64,000 bases of DNA from Gemmataceae bacterium (GCA_009692005.1 SHZZ01000014.1:1-64000), one strand, 5' to 3'; positions 43,270-51,901 are shown, counted from the stretch's first letter. Translations and numbers: made by a program. Notes: generated by a model not told the origin, from the sequence alone.

Positions 43270-44652
43270 TTAATCCCTGTTTGTGGAGCGCGACTTTTTC
43301 TCGAGACGAAATAGAACACTGGCCTTGTGCCCGGTCAGGCCTTCGCGGTCGGCGAGGGAGCAAATATCAGGCGCCAGGTGTTCCAGCCCCTCGCGAGTGA
43401 GGGAAATCACGCTGGAGCGGCGCAGAAAATCATTGGAGGTCAACCCGGAGGAAAAGCGCGCGGTACCCCCGGTGGGCAACACATGGGAAGGCCCAGCGGC
43501 ATAATCCCCGGCAGCGACCGGGCTATATTCCCCGAGGAAAATCGCCCCGACACTGTCGATCTTTTCCGCCTGGGATTCTGGGCAGGCGGTGGCGATATGC
43601 AAATGTTCCGGCGCCAGCCGCTCCACGCATTCCAGCGCTTCGGCTTCCGTCGGGGCAGACACCAGGGCGCCAAATTGTTCCAGGCAATCCCGGGCCAGCT
43701 CACCCCGTTCCAGATTGACCAACTGGAGGTTCAATTCCCTTTCCACCTCGTCGAGAATTTCCTTTTTCCAGGTGACCAGCAGGCTGGAGCCCGGGGAATG
43801 TTCGGCCTGGGCGATCAGTTCCGCCGCCAGGAATTTAGGGTTGGCCGTCTGGTCCGCCAATACCACGACCTCGCTGGGCCCGGCGATGCAGTCGATGGCC
43901 ACTTGGCCAAAGACCTTCTTCTTGGCCAGGGCGACAAAGAGGTTTCCGGGGCCAACGATCATATCGACTGCCTTAACCCCGCGCACCCCGTAGGCCATCG
44001 CCGCGATGGCCTGGGCCCCGCCAATCCGGTAAACCTCGTCCACGCCCAGTTCCTGGCAGACGGCCAGCATGTCCGGGCAAAAGGCGCCATGCTTTGTCGG
44101 CGGCAGCGTCACCACCAGTTCCTTGACCCCGGCCGCCCGCGCTGGCGCCACGGTCATCAGCAAGGTGGATGGGTAGGCGGCGGCGCCTCCTGGAATGTGA
44201 AAACCGACCCGCTTGAGGGGCCGCACCCGCAGTTTCAACGATCCCCGCCGGCCCAGGGAAAGCTCGGCATCCCGCTGAATCAGCCCCGATTGAAAGGCCA
44301 GAATGTTTTGTTTGATCCGGCGAACGGAGTCGAGAAACTTGGGCGAAGCCGCTGCGTGCGCCATGCGCATTTCCGCGTGGCTGACCTGGATGGTTTCCTC
44401 CTCCAGGTCGAAGCCGTCGAACATTTTCGTGTAGTGAAGGACCGCCTCCAGACCCTTCGTTCGCACATCTTCACACACGCGGTCCACCACTTCGGCGGGA
44501 GTCAGCTCCCGGCCAAAAACCTGGCGGGTTAGCTCCCGTCCCTTGGCGGAAACCACATTGCCGGAATTACCCAACAGGGCCATCAAAGAATCGAGGTCGG
44601 CGCGGCCGCCTGCATTTCCCAGATCGATACGCCTCATGACCAGGGTCTTCAT
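43270..44652 (-). CDS. hisD: Histidinol dehydrogenase
   Basis: 460 residues. Family motifs: FHIPGGAAAYPSTLLMTVAPARAAGV, AYGVRGVKAVDMIVGPGNLFVALAKKKVFGQVAID, the metal and catalytic region IAGPSEVVVLADQTANPKFLAAELIAQAEHSPGSS, and the C-terminal DYAAGPSHVLPTGGTARFSSGL. The Zn enzyme oxidises histidinol to histidine in two NAD-dependent steps. It is the first gene of the hisD-hisC-hisB run; GGGA lies before the ATG. The 25-residue stretch before the domain is somewhat longer than usual. Confidence 0.97.
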   Translation of the reverse strand: MKTLVMRRIDLGNAGGRADLDSLMALLGNSGNVVSAKGRELTRQVFGRELTPAEVVDRVCEDVRTKGLEAVLHYTKMFDGFDLEEETIQVSHAEMRMAHAAASPKFLDSVRRIKQNILAFQSGLIQRDAELSLGRRGSLKLRVRPLKRVGFHIPGGAAAYPSTLLMTVAPARAAGVKELVVTLPPTKHGAFCPDMLAVCQELGVDEVYRIGGAQAIAAMAYGVRGVKAVDMIVGPGNLFVALAKKKVFGQVAIDCIAGPSEVVVLADQTANPKFLAAELIAQAEHSPGSSLLVTWKKEILDEVERELNLQLVNLERGELARDCLEQFGALVSAPTEAEALECVERLAPEHLHIATACPESQAEKIDSVGAIFLGEYSPVAAGDYAAGPSHVLPTGGTARFSSGLTSNDFLRRSSVISLTREGLEHLAPDICSLADREGLTGHKASVLFRLEKKSRSTNRD

Positions 44653-44763
44653 GAAATTCCCAACCTCTGCTACTCCCGGCTGTCTCCACCTTGGAAGAAA
44701 CCAACCGGTGAAATTTATCTTATTGCCAGGTAAAGAGGAAAATCCAAGGAGGGAATAATTCCC

Positions 44764-45252
44764 CTAGCCCGGCCCCTGGAAAGCCTTCTCCAGCCCGGCG
44801 ATGTCGAACTTGGCCATGTTCATCATGGCCGCCATTACCCGCCGAGACTTTTCCTGATCGGCATGGCACATCATGCTCTCAAAGCAAGTCGGCACAATTT
44901 GCCATGAGACGCCGAAGCGGTCTTTCAACCAGCCGCAAACGCGCTTTTCTCCCCCTTGGGATAGTTTCTCCCAGTAGTGATCAATTTCTTCCTGGTTTTC
45001 ACAAAGGACAAAAAGCGAGATGCCATCGGAGAATTTGAAATAGGGGCCGCCATTGCCAGCCCAGAATTTCTGCCCACCCACCTGAAAAGTCACCGTGCGC
45101 ACGCTCCCCGCGGGGCCCATTTCCCCCTCATGGCAACGGCTAATCTCGAGAATTTTGGAATTGGGAAACAACGAGACATACCACTGAGCCGCTTCTTCCG
45201 CCCCCGATTCGTAAAACAAAAAGGGCGTGATCTTTTGCACGGCAGGACTCAT
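44764..45252 (-). CDS. PhnB-like VOC-fold protein
   Basis: 162 residues from the ATG at 45252 (SPAVQKITPFLFYESGAEEAA follows); a start at 45288 would add an unlikely 12 residues. It has the PhnB/'3-demethylubiquinone methyltransferase-like' VOC pattern: ITPFLFYESGAEEAAQWYVSLF, VRTVTFQVGGQKFWAGNGGPYFKFSDGISLFVLCENQEEIDHYWEKL, GWLKDRFGVSWQIVP and a closing MMNMAKFDIAGLEKAF. Members bind metal or small ligands; substrate unknown. It is separate from the his run and its upstream gene. Confidence 0.88.
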   Translation of the reverse strand: MSPAVQKITPFLFYESGAEEAAQWYVSLFPNSKILEISRCHEGEMGPAGSVRTVTFQVGGQKFWAGNGGPYFKFSDGISLFVLCENQEEIDHYWEKLSQGGEKRVCGWLKDRFGVSWQIVPTCFESMMCHADQEKSRRVMAAMMNMAKFDIAGLEKAFQGPG

Positions 45253-45462
45253 CCCGATTCCCTCCGCGGGTAAGAAAAAGCTGCTCAAGACAGGGCCGTT
45301 TCTTTATACACCCGTCCCTTGCGCAAGAAAGAAAAATCTTTTCGCCCCGCGGCTTTTTCCTTGGCCCTAAAAAACCCTGACTCCTTTGAGGTTTTTCCCA
45401 CTGCCCTGGGGGTATTCGTGGTAAAGTAAGGCCTCGCTTTTCTCTTGATAAAGGAGGTTCTA

Positions 45463-45930
45463 ATGAGGTTTCCTGTTGCACTGGCGGCCATGGCTGCCTT
45501 GGGTTTGTTCTTTACTCCGGTTCGCGCTGACGAAAAATCCGAAAAGCTCGCCCGTGAAGCCGTCGAGAAAATCTTCAAAGCCCTCAAGGCGGAAGATATC
45601 GACGGCGTCATGAAAGCCGTCTCCTTCCCCTACTACGATGGGAAGGAACTCATTCGCGACTCGGCCGAATTCAAGAAAAAGATCTCCAATTTCTTCGAAA
45701 ACGCCGATTTCACCACCCTCACTTTTGAAATCAAAGAAATTCATGAGTTTGCCAAGATCAAGGATCAGATCAAGGACGAAGATAAAGAGAAGGTCAACGA
45801 AATCCTCAAGGATGGCGACATGGTGGTCATGACCAGTTTCGAAAAGGATGGCAAAGCCTCCAAGATCGGCTGGGGTGTGGCCATCCGCGACGGCAAGGCC
45901 AAAATCGTTGGCGGTAAACCCAGCGAATAA
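45463..45930 (+). CDS. Small exported protein, unknown function
   Basis: 155 residues. The start at 45463 follows the near-perfect ribosome site AAAGGAGG at ideal spacing; an in-frame start at 45445 is excluded by it. A signal peptide (RFPVALAAMAALGLFFTPVRA) is cut after ARA-like VRA. The mature protein is charged: DEKSEKLAREAVEKIFKALKAEDIDGVMKAVSFPYYDGKEL, then helices and a strand end VVMTSFEKDG...GWGVAIRDGKAKIVGG. The layout resembles NTF2/SnoaL-like small folds, but I would not assign it. The following gene starts 3 bases after the stop. Confidence 0.72.
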   Translation: MRFPVALAAMAALGLFFTPVRADEKSEKLAREAVEKIFKALKAEDIDGVMKAVSFPYYDGKELIRDSAEFKKKISNFFENADFTTLTFEIKEIHEFAKIKDQIKDEDKEKVNEILKDGDMVVMTSFEKDGKASKIGWGVAIRDGKAKIVGGKPSE

Positions 45931-45933
45931 AAC

Positions 45934-47118
45934 ATGCCCGCGCCAAAAAAAAAGGTGGCCGCGATCGGCACGGTTTACCACCGGCACAGCCATTGCGATG
46001 TCATCCTCGGGAAAATTCTCGAAGGCTTCAACTACGATGGGAAAGCCGGCCCCAACATGGAGCTGGCTTCCCTTTATATCGATCAAATCAACAAAAATGA
46101 CATGTCGCGGGATCTGGCCAAACGCTACGGCTTCCGCCTGGCTAACTCCATGGCCGACGCCCTGACCCTGGGCACAGGCAAGCTGGCTGTCGATGGCGTC
46201 ATCTGCGTAGGCGAGCATGGCGCCTACCCCGACAACGCCAAGGGGCAAAAGCTCTACCCGCGCAGGCGCTTTTTCGAAGCTGTCGATCAGGTCTTCACTG
46301 CCTCCAAAAAAGGCGTGCCGCTTTTCAACGACAAGCACCTCGGCCCCCAGTGGGAAGATGCCAAGTGGATGTACGACATGGCGCGCAGGCACCATGTGCC
46401 GTTTCTGGCTGGATCCTCCCTGCCGGTCACCTGGCGGAAACCACACCTGGATATTCCCAAAGGGACCCCATTGAAAGAGGCCGTGCAGATCGGCTACGGG
46501 CCGTTTGAAGGGTATGGCTTTCACGCCTTGGAATCGCTGCAGTGCCTGGTGGAAAACCGCCAGGGGGGAGAAACCGGTGTGAAGGCGGTCCGCAGCCTGA
46601 GTGGCAATGCCATGTGGGAAGCTTGGGACGCGGAAAAATGGCCCAATGATCTGCTGGAAGCGGCGCTGGCCAGGGTGCCCGCTCATGCCAATGGGGAATT
46701 ACGCAAGGTTTCCGCCGCCACCAAGGACGCCGGGATTTTCTTCATCGAGTACACGGATGGTTTCCGCGCCGCCATGGTCATGCCCAACGGCTGGATTCAT
46801 GAAGGTGACGGCGGCGGCTTCTGCTTTGCCACCAAGTTGCCAGGCAAGACGCCGATTGCTTGTCAGTTCTATCTGCAAAACACCGATCCTTTTGGGCATT
46901 TTGCCGAGCTGGTGAAAGCGATTGACCACCTGGTCAACACGATGCACGAGCCTTACCCGCCCGAGCGCACGCTGCTGACGAGCGGAATTTTAGACGCCGC
47001 CATGACCAGCCGGTTTCAAAATGGGAAAAGGGTGGAAACACCGCACCTCAACATCCGCTATGAAGGAAGCACCTGGGCCTACCCCAAGGGCGCCGTCCCG
47101 CCAACAGTAAAGAGATAA
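45934..47118 (+). CDS. Conserved-looking protein of unknown function
   Basis: 394 residues, no signal peptide. It begins KKKVAAIGTVYHRHSHCDVILGKILEG, a Rossmann-like start with several histidines, and contains VDGVICVGEHGAYPDN, YPRRRFFEAVDQVF, NDKHLGPQWEDAKWMYDMARRHHVPFLAGSSLPVTWR, and a beta-rich C-terminal half (FFIEYTDGFRAAMVMPNGWIHEGDGGG). The overall plan resembles Gfo/Idh-type proteins with a second alpha/beta domain, but the nucleotide motif is not classical. It is translationally close to the small exported protein upstream (3-base gap). After the stop come two hairpins listed separately. Function not known to me. Confidence 0.72.
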   Translation: MPAPKKKVAAIGTVYHRHSHCDVILGKILEGFNYDGKAGPNMELASLYIDQINKNDMSRDLAKRYGFRLANSMADALTLGTGKLAVDGVICVGEHGAYPDNAKGQKLYPRRRFFEAVDQVFTASKKGVPLFNDKHLGPQWEDAKWMYDMARRHHVPFLAGSSLPVTWRKPHLDIPKGTPLKEAVQIGYGPFEGYGFHALESLQCLVENRQGGETGVKAVRSLSGNAMWEAWDAEKWPNDLLEAALARVPAHANGELRKVSAATKDAGIFFIEYTDGFRAAMVMPNGWIHEGDGGGFCFATKLPGKTPIACQFYLQNTDPFGHFAELVKAIDHLVNTMHEPYPPERTLLTSGILDAAMTSRFQNGKRVETPHLNIRYEGSTWAYPKGAVPPTVKR

Positions 47119-47167
47119 TTTACCCTCGGGGCCAAGCGTGAGGCGTGATTTGTCCTTCGCTGGGATC

Positions 47168-47213
47168 GCCGCGCTCCAGCGCGGCCAATCAATCTGCCAG
47201 GCTGGAGCCTGGC
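47168..47213. repeat. Twin hairpins with complementary loops (REP-like)
   Basis: GCCGCGC-TCCA-GCGCGGC (47168-47185) and GCCAGGC-TGGA-GCCTGGC (47196-47213) are each perfect 7-bp stems with 4-base loops. Loop TCCA is the reverse complement of loop TGGA, and the cores GCTCCAGC/GCTGGAGC are inverted copies. They are in the gap between the 394-residue gene and the convergent FAH-family gene. Confidence 0.85.
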
Positions 47214-47246
47214 GTTCCCAGGGAGAGGGTGGGGCGAGTGGTATGG

Positions 47247-47265
47247 CCTAAACTGCTATCACTTT
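47247..47265. repeat. 17-base direct repeat, copy 1
   Basis: TAAACTGCTATCACTTT occurs here and again at 48889-48905, 1641 bases apart, in the same orientation. This copy overlaps the stop codon of the FAH-family gene. Confidence 0.6.
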
Positions 47266-48179
47266 CCGCCCTCCGCCGCCATCAAAGTCGTAAGCGTGCC
47301 GATCCTTTCAATCGCGCCCTGCATTTGGTCGCCGGGCTTCAAATAGGTTCCGGTTGTGTTGCCAACCCCGGATGGCGTGCCCGTGGAAATGATGTCCCCC
47401 GGTTCCAAAGTCACCATGGTTGAAATGAACTCGATCAATTGCGCCACGGAGAAAATCATCTTCGAGGTATTGGAACCCTGGCGGGTTTCCCCGTTGAGCT
47501 TCAGTTCCAAACGCAGGTTTTGCGGGTCGGGAATGGCCCCAGTATCCGCCACACACGGCCCCATAGGGCAAAAGTTGTCGAACCATTTGCCATGCAACCA
47601 GTCGAAGAACCCGTCCTTTTCTCTTTTCTTCCTGCCCGGGTTGGGGTGGAACTTCCGATTGGAAATATCGTTGATGATGGTGTAGCCAGCCACATGCGAG
47701 AGGGCTTCCGCTTCCTTGACATACTTGGCTTTTTTTCCGATGACCACCCCGAGTTCCAACTCCCAATCGATGGCGCCGGGCGAAACCGAAGGGATGATCA
47801 CCGGCTTGCCAGGATCATTCAAAGTTGTGGACGGGGGTTTCATGAACACATAGGGGAAGGTCTCGGCTCGTTCGACGGCCATGCCGCCCCCTTCTTTAAT
47901 GTGGTCCGCGTAGTTGCCTGCCAGGAGAAAGATTTTCTTTGGGTTGGAAACGGGGACTAAAATCTCCACCCCCTGTAGCCTGGGAGCAGTACTGCCGGAT
48001 AATTCCCTGGCCAGTTCATAATGGGGCCCGCCCGGCAGATATTCCAGGATGCAACTCCCTTGAGCCCAGCCAGGGTTTTGTCCCTCGTGGCGCGCGGCTT
48101 CCTCCAGGGGAAGAATGCCTCTCTCTTCGTAATAAGCAATTCGGGGTCCGGCAGGAGTTTTAATGCGACATAAGCGCAT
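47259..48179 (-). CDS. Fumarylacetoacetate hydrolase family protein
   Basis: 306 residues from the ATG at 48179, preceded by GAGGA; longer in-frame starts lack a ribosome site. The FAH domain shows ILVPVSNPKKIFLLAGNYADHIKE, KPPSTTLNDPGKPVIIP, the metal motif IDWELELGVVIGKKAKYV (Glu-x-Glu), YTIINDISNR, and the end pattern LEPGDIISTGTPSGVG with YLKPGDQMQGAIERIGTL. These enzymes cleave C-C bonds or isomerise/hydrolyse acylpyruvate-type compounds. Substrate unknown. The gene is 15 bases from no co-directional neighbour; it stands alone on this strand. Confidence 0.9.
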   Translation of the reverse strand: MRLCRIKTPAGPRIAYYEERGILPLEEAARHEGQNPGWAQGSCILEYLPGGPHYELARELSGSTAPRLQGVEILVPVSNPKKIFLLAGNYADHIKEGGGMAVERAETFPYVFMKPPSTTLNDPGKPVIIPSVSPGAIDWELELGVVIGKKAKYVKEAEALSHVAGYTIINDISNRKFHPNPGRKKREKDGFFDWLHGKWFDNFCPMGPCVADTGAIPDPQNLRLELKLNGETRQGSNTSKMIFSVAQLIEFISTMVTLEPGDIISTGTPSGVGNTTGTYLKPGDQMQGAIERIGTLTTLMAAEGGK

Positions 48180-48331
48180 GGGAGGATTCCTCATGGTCAG
48201 GTAGGTGCCTACGGGCTTTGGCAATCTACTCGAAGGACACCGTTGGCGCCAACATTCGCGCTCAACCCCTTGCGATTTTTTCCCGCGCGGGATAATTTGG
48301 ATCAGGGCCGGAAAAACAACCTGAGGTCTCA

Positions 48332-48685
48332 ATGGTTGCATTGTCCTCGCCGGGCGAAGAGCGCAAGGGCTTCTATTGCCCGATCTGCAAACGGCTTGTG
48401 GAAGTGGAAATCATTCCCCCGGCGCAAACCACATCATGCCCACTGTGCGGGGGCTTGATCTGGGAAGGAAACCAACCCGATTCAATCCTGAGTCGGGAAG
48501 AACGGCGCAAGATTACGATAAAGGGGTTGATCGGTTTGGAGCTTTTTGCCGTTATCATCTTGGTCGGGCGAACGGTTGGAATTGGTGTGACTGAAATCTT
48601 GATCCTGGCGGTTATTGGGGTCTTGCTGTTTGCGGGAGACTTGGTGAAATTCGCCCGGCTGTGGGGCCGAACCAGCCATTATTAG
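48332..48685 (+). CDS. Zinc-ribbon membrane protein
   Basis: 117 residues. The N-terminal half holds two C-x2-C pairs (CPIC and CPLC, about residues 16-41), so a zinc ribbon is likely. A hydrophobic stretch (about 68-100: FAVIILVGRTVGIGVTEILILAVIGVLLFAG) would make two membrane helices, with a short cytosolic tail. GAGG lies before the ATG. No function can be assigned; the gene is divergent from the FAH-family gene and followed by a 640-base gap. Confidence 0.6.
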   Translation: MVALSSPGEERKGFYCPICKRLVEVEIIPPAQTTSCPLCGGLIWEGNQPDSILSREERRKITIKGLIGLELFAVIILVGRTVGIGVTEILILAVIGVLLFAGDLVKFARLWGRTSHY

Positions 48686-49323
48686 CACCGCTTGTTTATT
48701 AATAAAGAATATCGTCAGAAGACATTCCGGGCGAAACTCGTGGGAGTTCTAGCGCCAACATGACCCTGGAATACAAAATTCCTTTGCAATTTGCATATTA
48801 GGAATTTAGATTAAGATAAGTTGAATGCGATAAATGCACAAACTTTGCTGACGGTTTTTCAAAGTCTAATTGTGTGTTGGCAAGGTTTTAAACTGCTATC
48901 ACTTTTGTCGACGCCCAGTTAAGGGTGTATGGGTTGGTCCTTCTTTGCCGGCACCCAGGGTTTTCCTTTTGGGCTTTCGAAATATTGCTGGTGTCCCCGG
49001 GCCTGTCCCCAAGGTCCTGGCGTTCCCGGGGAGGGGAAAAAGACGGGCCGTTGGGGCCTGGACGGTACGACGGGCCGCCTTTTTTTTCCACCCCCGCCTC
49101 GCTGCAAAGCAGTTGGGGTGGGGGTAAGGAATAAGCTAAAAGGGTTGATGAGGTAAACGAAGATTCAAAGGCAATTTCGAGGAAGAATCGGGGTGCCAAC
49201 CAGGCCAGATTAATTGGTGTAAGTGTTTTACTAATAAAGAAATGCGGAGAATAATCCAAGAAATAATAATGTGAAAATCTAAACAACATTGTATTTTTAA
49301 TATATGATGTTAGAATTGCAAGA
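48686..49323. other. 640-base gap with AT-rich ends and a GC-rich core
   Basis: No convincing gene. About 48690-48900 and 49200-49320 are AT-rich, unlike the surroundings. The middle (about 48940-49130) is GC-rich with G and C runs and an 8-T run at 49080-49087. A nested hairpin is possible near 49088-49122: CCACCCC with GGGGTGG and inside it CTGC-AAA-GCAG. The second copy of the 17-base repeat lies at 48889. It could be a decayed gene, a repeat or a structured RNA. Confidence 0.5.
48889..48905. repeat. 17-base direct repeat, copy 2
   Basis: TAAACTGCTATCACTTT, identical to 47249-47265. It could be chance at this length in a 64-kb window, though the two copies lie close together. Confidence 0.6.
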
Positions 49324-50496
49324 ATGATTGTCAGACAGGCTAAAAACCAGATCCTTTTGGCCCTTTCCCGCCAGGCGGCTGTGGCTCTTCTCGGGCCGCG
49401 ACAAGTGGGAAAAACCACCTTGGCCCTGGAAATCGCTGAACAACAAAAGGCCCTTTACTTTGATCTGGAAGACCCCTTGGAAAGGGACAAACTCGCCAAC
49501 CCGGGCCCCTTTCTTGCTGGCCTTGAAGACCGGCTGGTAATCCTCGATGAAATCCACCGCCTGCCAGGATTGTTTCCCGTTCTCAGGGGCCTAATTGACC
49601 AGGGCCGCCGCAAGGGAAAACGGTTTGGCAGATTCCTTCTCCTCGGCTCGGCTTCCCCAGAATTATTAAGGCAAAGCGGGGAAACCCTGGCAGGGCGGAT
49701 CAGCTTTCTTGATTTGAATCCCTTTAGCATTCTCGAGGTGCCAATTGAGGAAATGGAAACTCTTTGGCTGCGGGGAGGGTTTCCCGATAGTTTTTTAGCA
49801 GCGAATAACCCCCACAGTTTGGCCTGGCGCAAAGACATGATCCGCACCTATCTGGAAAGGGATATCCCTCTATTCGGCCCACGGCTACCGGGAGAAACCC
49901 TGCGCCGATTCTGGACTATGATTGCCCACACCCAAGGCTCTTTGCTGAATTCCGCCAAACTGGCCGGGGCCTTGGAGGTGAGCAACCCCACCATTAACCG
50001 TTACACCGACCTGCTTGTGGACTTGCTCCTATTACGCAGGCTGCAACCCTACCATATCAATGTGAAGAAACGCCTTGTCAAGAAGCCGAAAATTTATATC
50101 CGCGATAGCGGGTTATTGCACGCCCTTCTTCACCTTGAGAATGCCAGCGCTGTTCTTGGTCACCCCGTTGCGGGAGGAAGCTGGGAAGGATTCGTGATTG
50201 AAAACCTGATTCAAGCCGCGCCTGTTGGCACGGTGCCAGGGTTTTACCGGACCAGCGCCGGCGCTGAAATGGATTTAGTGATGGAGCTTCCTGGAGGGAA
50301 GCGCTGGGTTTTTGAAATAAAACGCTCCAAGACAGGGAAAACCAGCCGAGGGTTTTTTGAAGCCTGTCAGGACCTCCGGCCCGACAGGAATTTTTTGATC
50401 CATTCCGGCCGAGAACGGTTTCCCTTGAGCAATCAAACCGAAGTAATGGGCTTAGGGGAAATGGCCGGTCTCTTGCAAACCCTGGATTCCCTTTGA
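49324..50496 (+). CDS. AAA ATPase with DUF4143 domain
   Basis: 390 residues. N-terminal P-loop AAA_14 domain: AVALLGPRQVGKTTLALEIAE (Walker A GPRQVGKT), then LVILDEIHRLPGLFPVLRGLID (Walker B LVILDEIHRL) and FLLLGSASPELLR. The C-terminal half is DUF4143-like: SLLNSAKLAGALEVSNPTINRYTDLLVDLLLLRRLQPYHINVKKRLVKKPKIYIRDSGLLHALL, then FVIENLI and an end resembling the PD-(D/E)xK-like fold of this family (MDLVMELPGGKRWVFEIKRSK). Such proteins are widespread, often near mobile or toxin-antitoxin genes, with no firm function. The ATG has only a weak ribosome site. Confidence 0.9.
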   Translation: MIVRQAKNQILLALSRQAAVALLGPRQVGKTTLALEIAEQQKALYFDLEDPLERDKLANPGPFLAGLEDRLVILDEIHRLPGLFPVLRGLIDQGRRKGKRFGRFLLLGSASPELLRQSGETLAGRISFLDLNPFSILEVPIEEMETLWLRGGFPDSFLAANNPHSLAWRKDMIRTYLERDIPLFGPRLPGETLRRFWTMIAHTQGSLLNSAKLAGALEVSNPTINRYTDLLVDLLLLRRLQPYHINVKKRLVKKPKIYIRDSGLLHALLHLENASAVLGHPVAGGSWEGFVIENLIQAAPVGTVPGFYRTSAGAEMDLVMELPGGKRWVFEIKRSKTGKTSRGFFEACQDLRPDRNFLIHSGRERFPLSNQTEVMGLGEMAGLLQTLDSL

Positions 50497-50569
50497 CACC
50501 CCCTCCCTTGCCTTAATGCATCCATGAAGCCAGAAGGGGTTTTTAGTTTTGCTATCCAAATGAAAATCG

Positions 50570-51793
50570 TCAGGCCAATAACCCGCCCTGCCCCATTTCA
50601 GTCTTTGTCCCTGGCTTTTCTTTCGCCCCTTGCAGGATCCCCGCCAGAATCAGGACAACGCCATAAGTTTGCGGGGTGAGAAGGAACAATCCCCAACCGT
50701 TGCGAAGGAATTGAAAAGCCTCCCGCTGCCAGGCGTAGGGCGAATCAGATCCCAAGGAAAAATCAACAGGGATCCAGGTTAAGGCCAATCCTGTAATCAG
50801 CAAGGCTCTGGAAAGATTTCCCTTGGCAGAAGTTGGGAAGACAATTGCTGCCGCCAGCCAAGCCAGATTGAGATGATAGAAACCCGCAATGGGGCTACCC
50901 AGCAACATAAGGCAAAGTCCCGCGGCGTAAAGTGAGGCAAATCCTGGCCGGTTTATGAACCACCATCTGCCAACCCAAAACGCTAATATTCCCATGACTG
51001 CCACTTTGAAGCCCAGGCAGAGCGCTGGGGAATCGGTCAGGGGGCCGGCATAGGGGGTCGCGTGGAACAGCCGTTCACCCATGCCCCCCAGGGAGATATT
51101 GAAAGCGCTGGCCGTAGGATAGAAATTAGCCGCGATAAACTTGCAGTAAAACTCCAGGTGCTGGTCCGCGGTAAGGAGAAGAAAAAGTAAAACCCCGGCC
51201 CCGGCCACAGCGGCTGGCCGCCAGCGCTTTTTTAAAAGTAACGCCAAGATCAAAAGCCCGGGGAAAAGTTTGCTCAGCACGGCCAGAGCGAGAAAAAGGC
51301 CGGCGAGGGAATCGCGAATAAGCAATTCCCTGGGAGAAAATTGCCCTTTCTCCAGGCTTGTTTCACCCGAGAGCGCCAAAAAAGCCCCGGCCAGCAGAAT
51401 TGCTATCCAGGCGTGACATTGCCCGATTAGCAATCCACCTAGATAAGGTGGACTGGCAAACAAAAGGACCGCGCCAAGCAAAGCGGATTTCCCAAGATTG
51501 TTTGCCTTCAATACCCGGGCCAATTGCCAGGCTAGCAGCAGGGAAAATAGCAAATTGAGCGACAGCCAAAGCCAGGAAGCCGCCGGCAATGAGAGCCAGG
51601 CAAAAGGGAGGAAAAGGCAAGCCATTCCAGGCGGGTAACAAAAAGCCCAGTGCCGGCTTTCAACGCCAAGTTCTTCAGCGGACAAGCGATAGGGATCACC
51701 CGTCAAATGCAGGCTGCGGGCGCCGATATAGTATTGAACCGAGTCATTGTTGCCGGCGTTGAAATGCAAGAAAATCGCCGACAGATTTATCAT
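50570..51793 (-). CDS. GT87-like membrane glycosyltransferase
   Basis: 407 residues with about ten transmembrane helices. It shows the DUF2029/GT87 (mannosyltransferase-like, GT-C) pattern: GNNDSVQYYIGARSLHLTGDPY, YPPGMACLFLPFAWL, LLIGQCHAWIAILLAGAFLAL and AVLSKLFPGLLILALLLKKR. The N-terminus is uncertain. Upstream of 51793 the frame stays open to about 51900 and encodes a hydrophobic stretch (FYPWLAVLAIGAMINLSAIFL) that would complete the first helix, but no good in-frame start exists. A short frame starting ATGAGGATG at about 51858 lies one base out of phase, with a G4 run between, so a frameshift is possible. Confidence 0.82.
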   Translation of the reverse strand: MINLSAIFLHFNAGNNDSVQYYIGARSLHLTGDPYRLSAEELGVESRHWAFCYPPGMACLFLPFAWLSLPAASWLWLSLNLLFSLLLAWQLARVLKANNLGKSALLGAVLLFASPPYLGGLLIGQCHAWIAILLAGAFLALSGETSLEKGQFSPRELLIRDSLAGLFLALAVLSKLFPGLLILALLLKKRWRPAAVAGAGVLLFLLLTADQHLEFYCKFIAANFYPTASAFNISLGGMGERLFHATPYAGPLTDSPALCLGFKVAVMGILAFWVGRWWFINRPGFASLYAAGLCLMLLGSPIAGFYHLNLAWLAAAIVFPTSAKGNLSRALLITGLALTWIPVDFSLGSDSPYAWQREAFQFLRNGWGLFLLTPQTYGVVLILAGILQGAKEKPGTKTEMGQGGLLA

Positions 51794-51901
51794 GGCCCCA
51801 ATCGCCAGGACCGCAAGCCAGGGATAGAAAATTGGGCCCCTTTGCCATTCATCCTCATGAAGGGCAGGGAAACCATTCGGCTTATGGGAGTTGTCTGGAA
51901 T

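Noticed and set aside
43327-44532. Long open frame opposite hisD (about 401 codons)
   Set aside because: It lies antisense to a clear hisD and its protein is His/Gln/Arg-rich with no family motif; long antisense frames are expected in GC-rich coding DNA.
48888-49418. 176-codon minus-strand frame across the 640-base gap
   Set aside because: It overlaps the start of the AAA/DUF4143 gene, is low-complexity and has no ribosome site; it may be chance or a relic.
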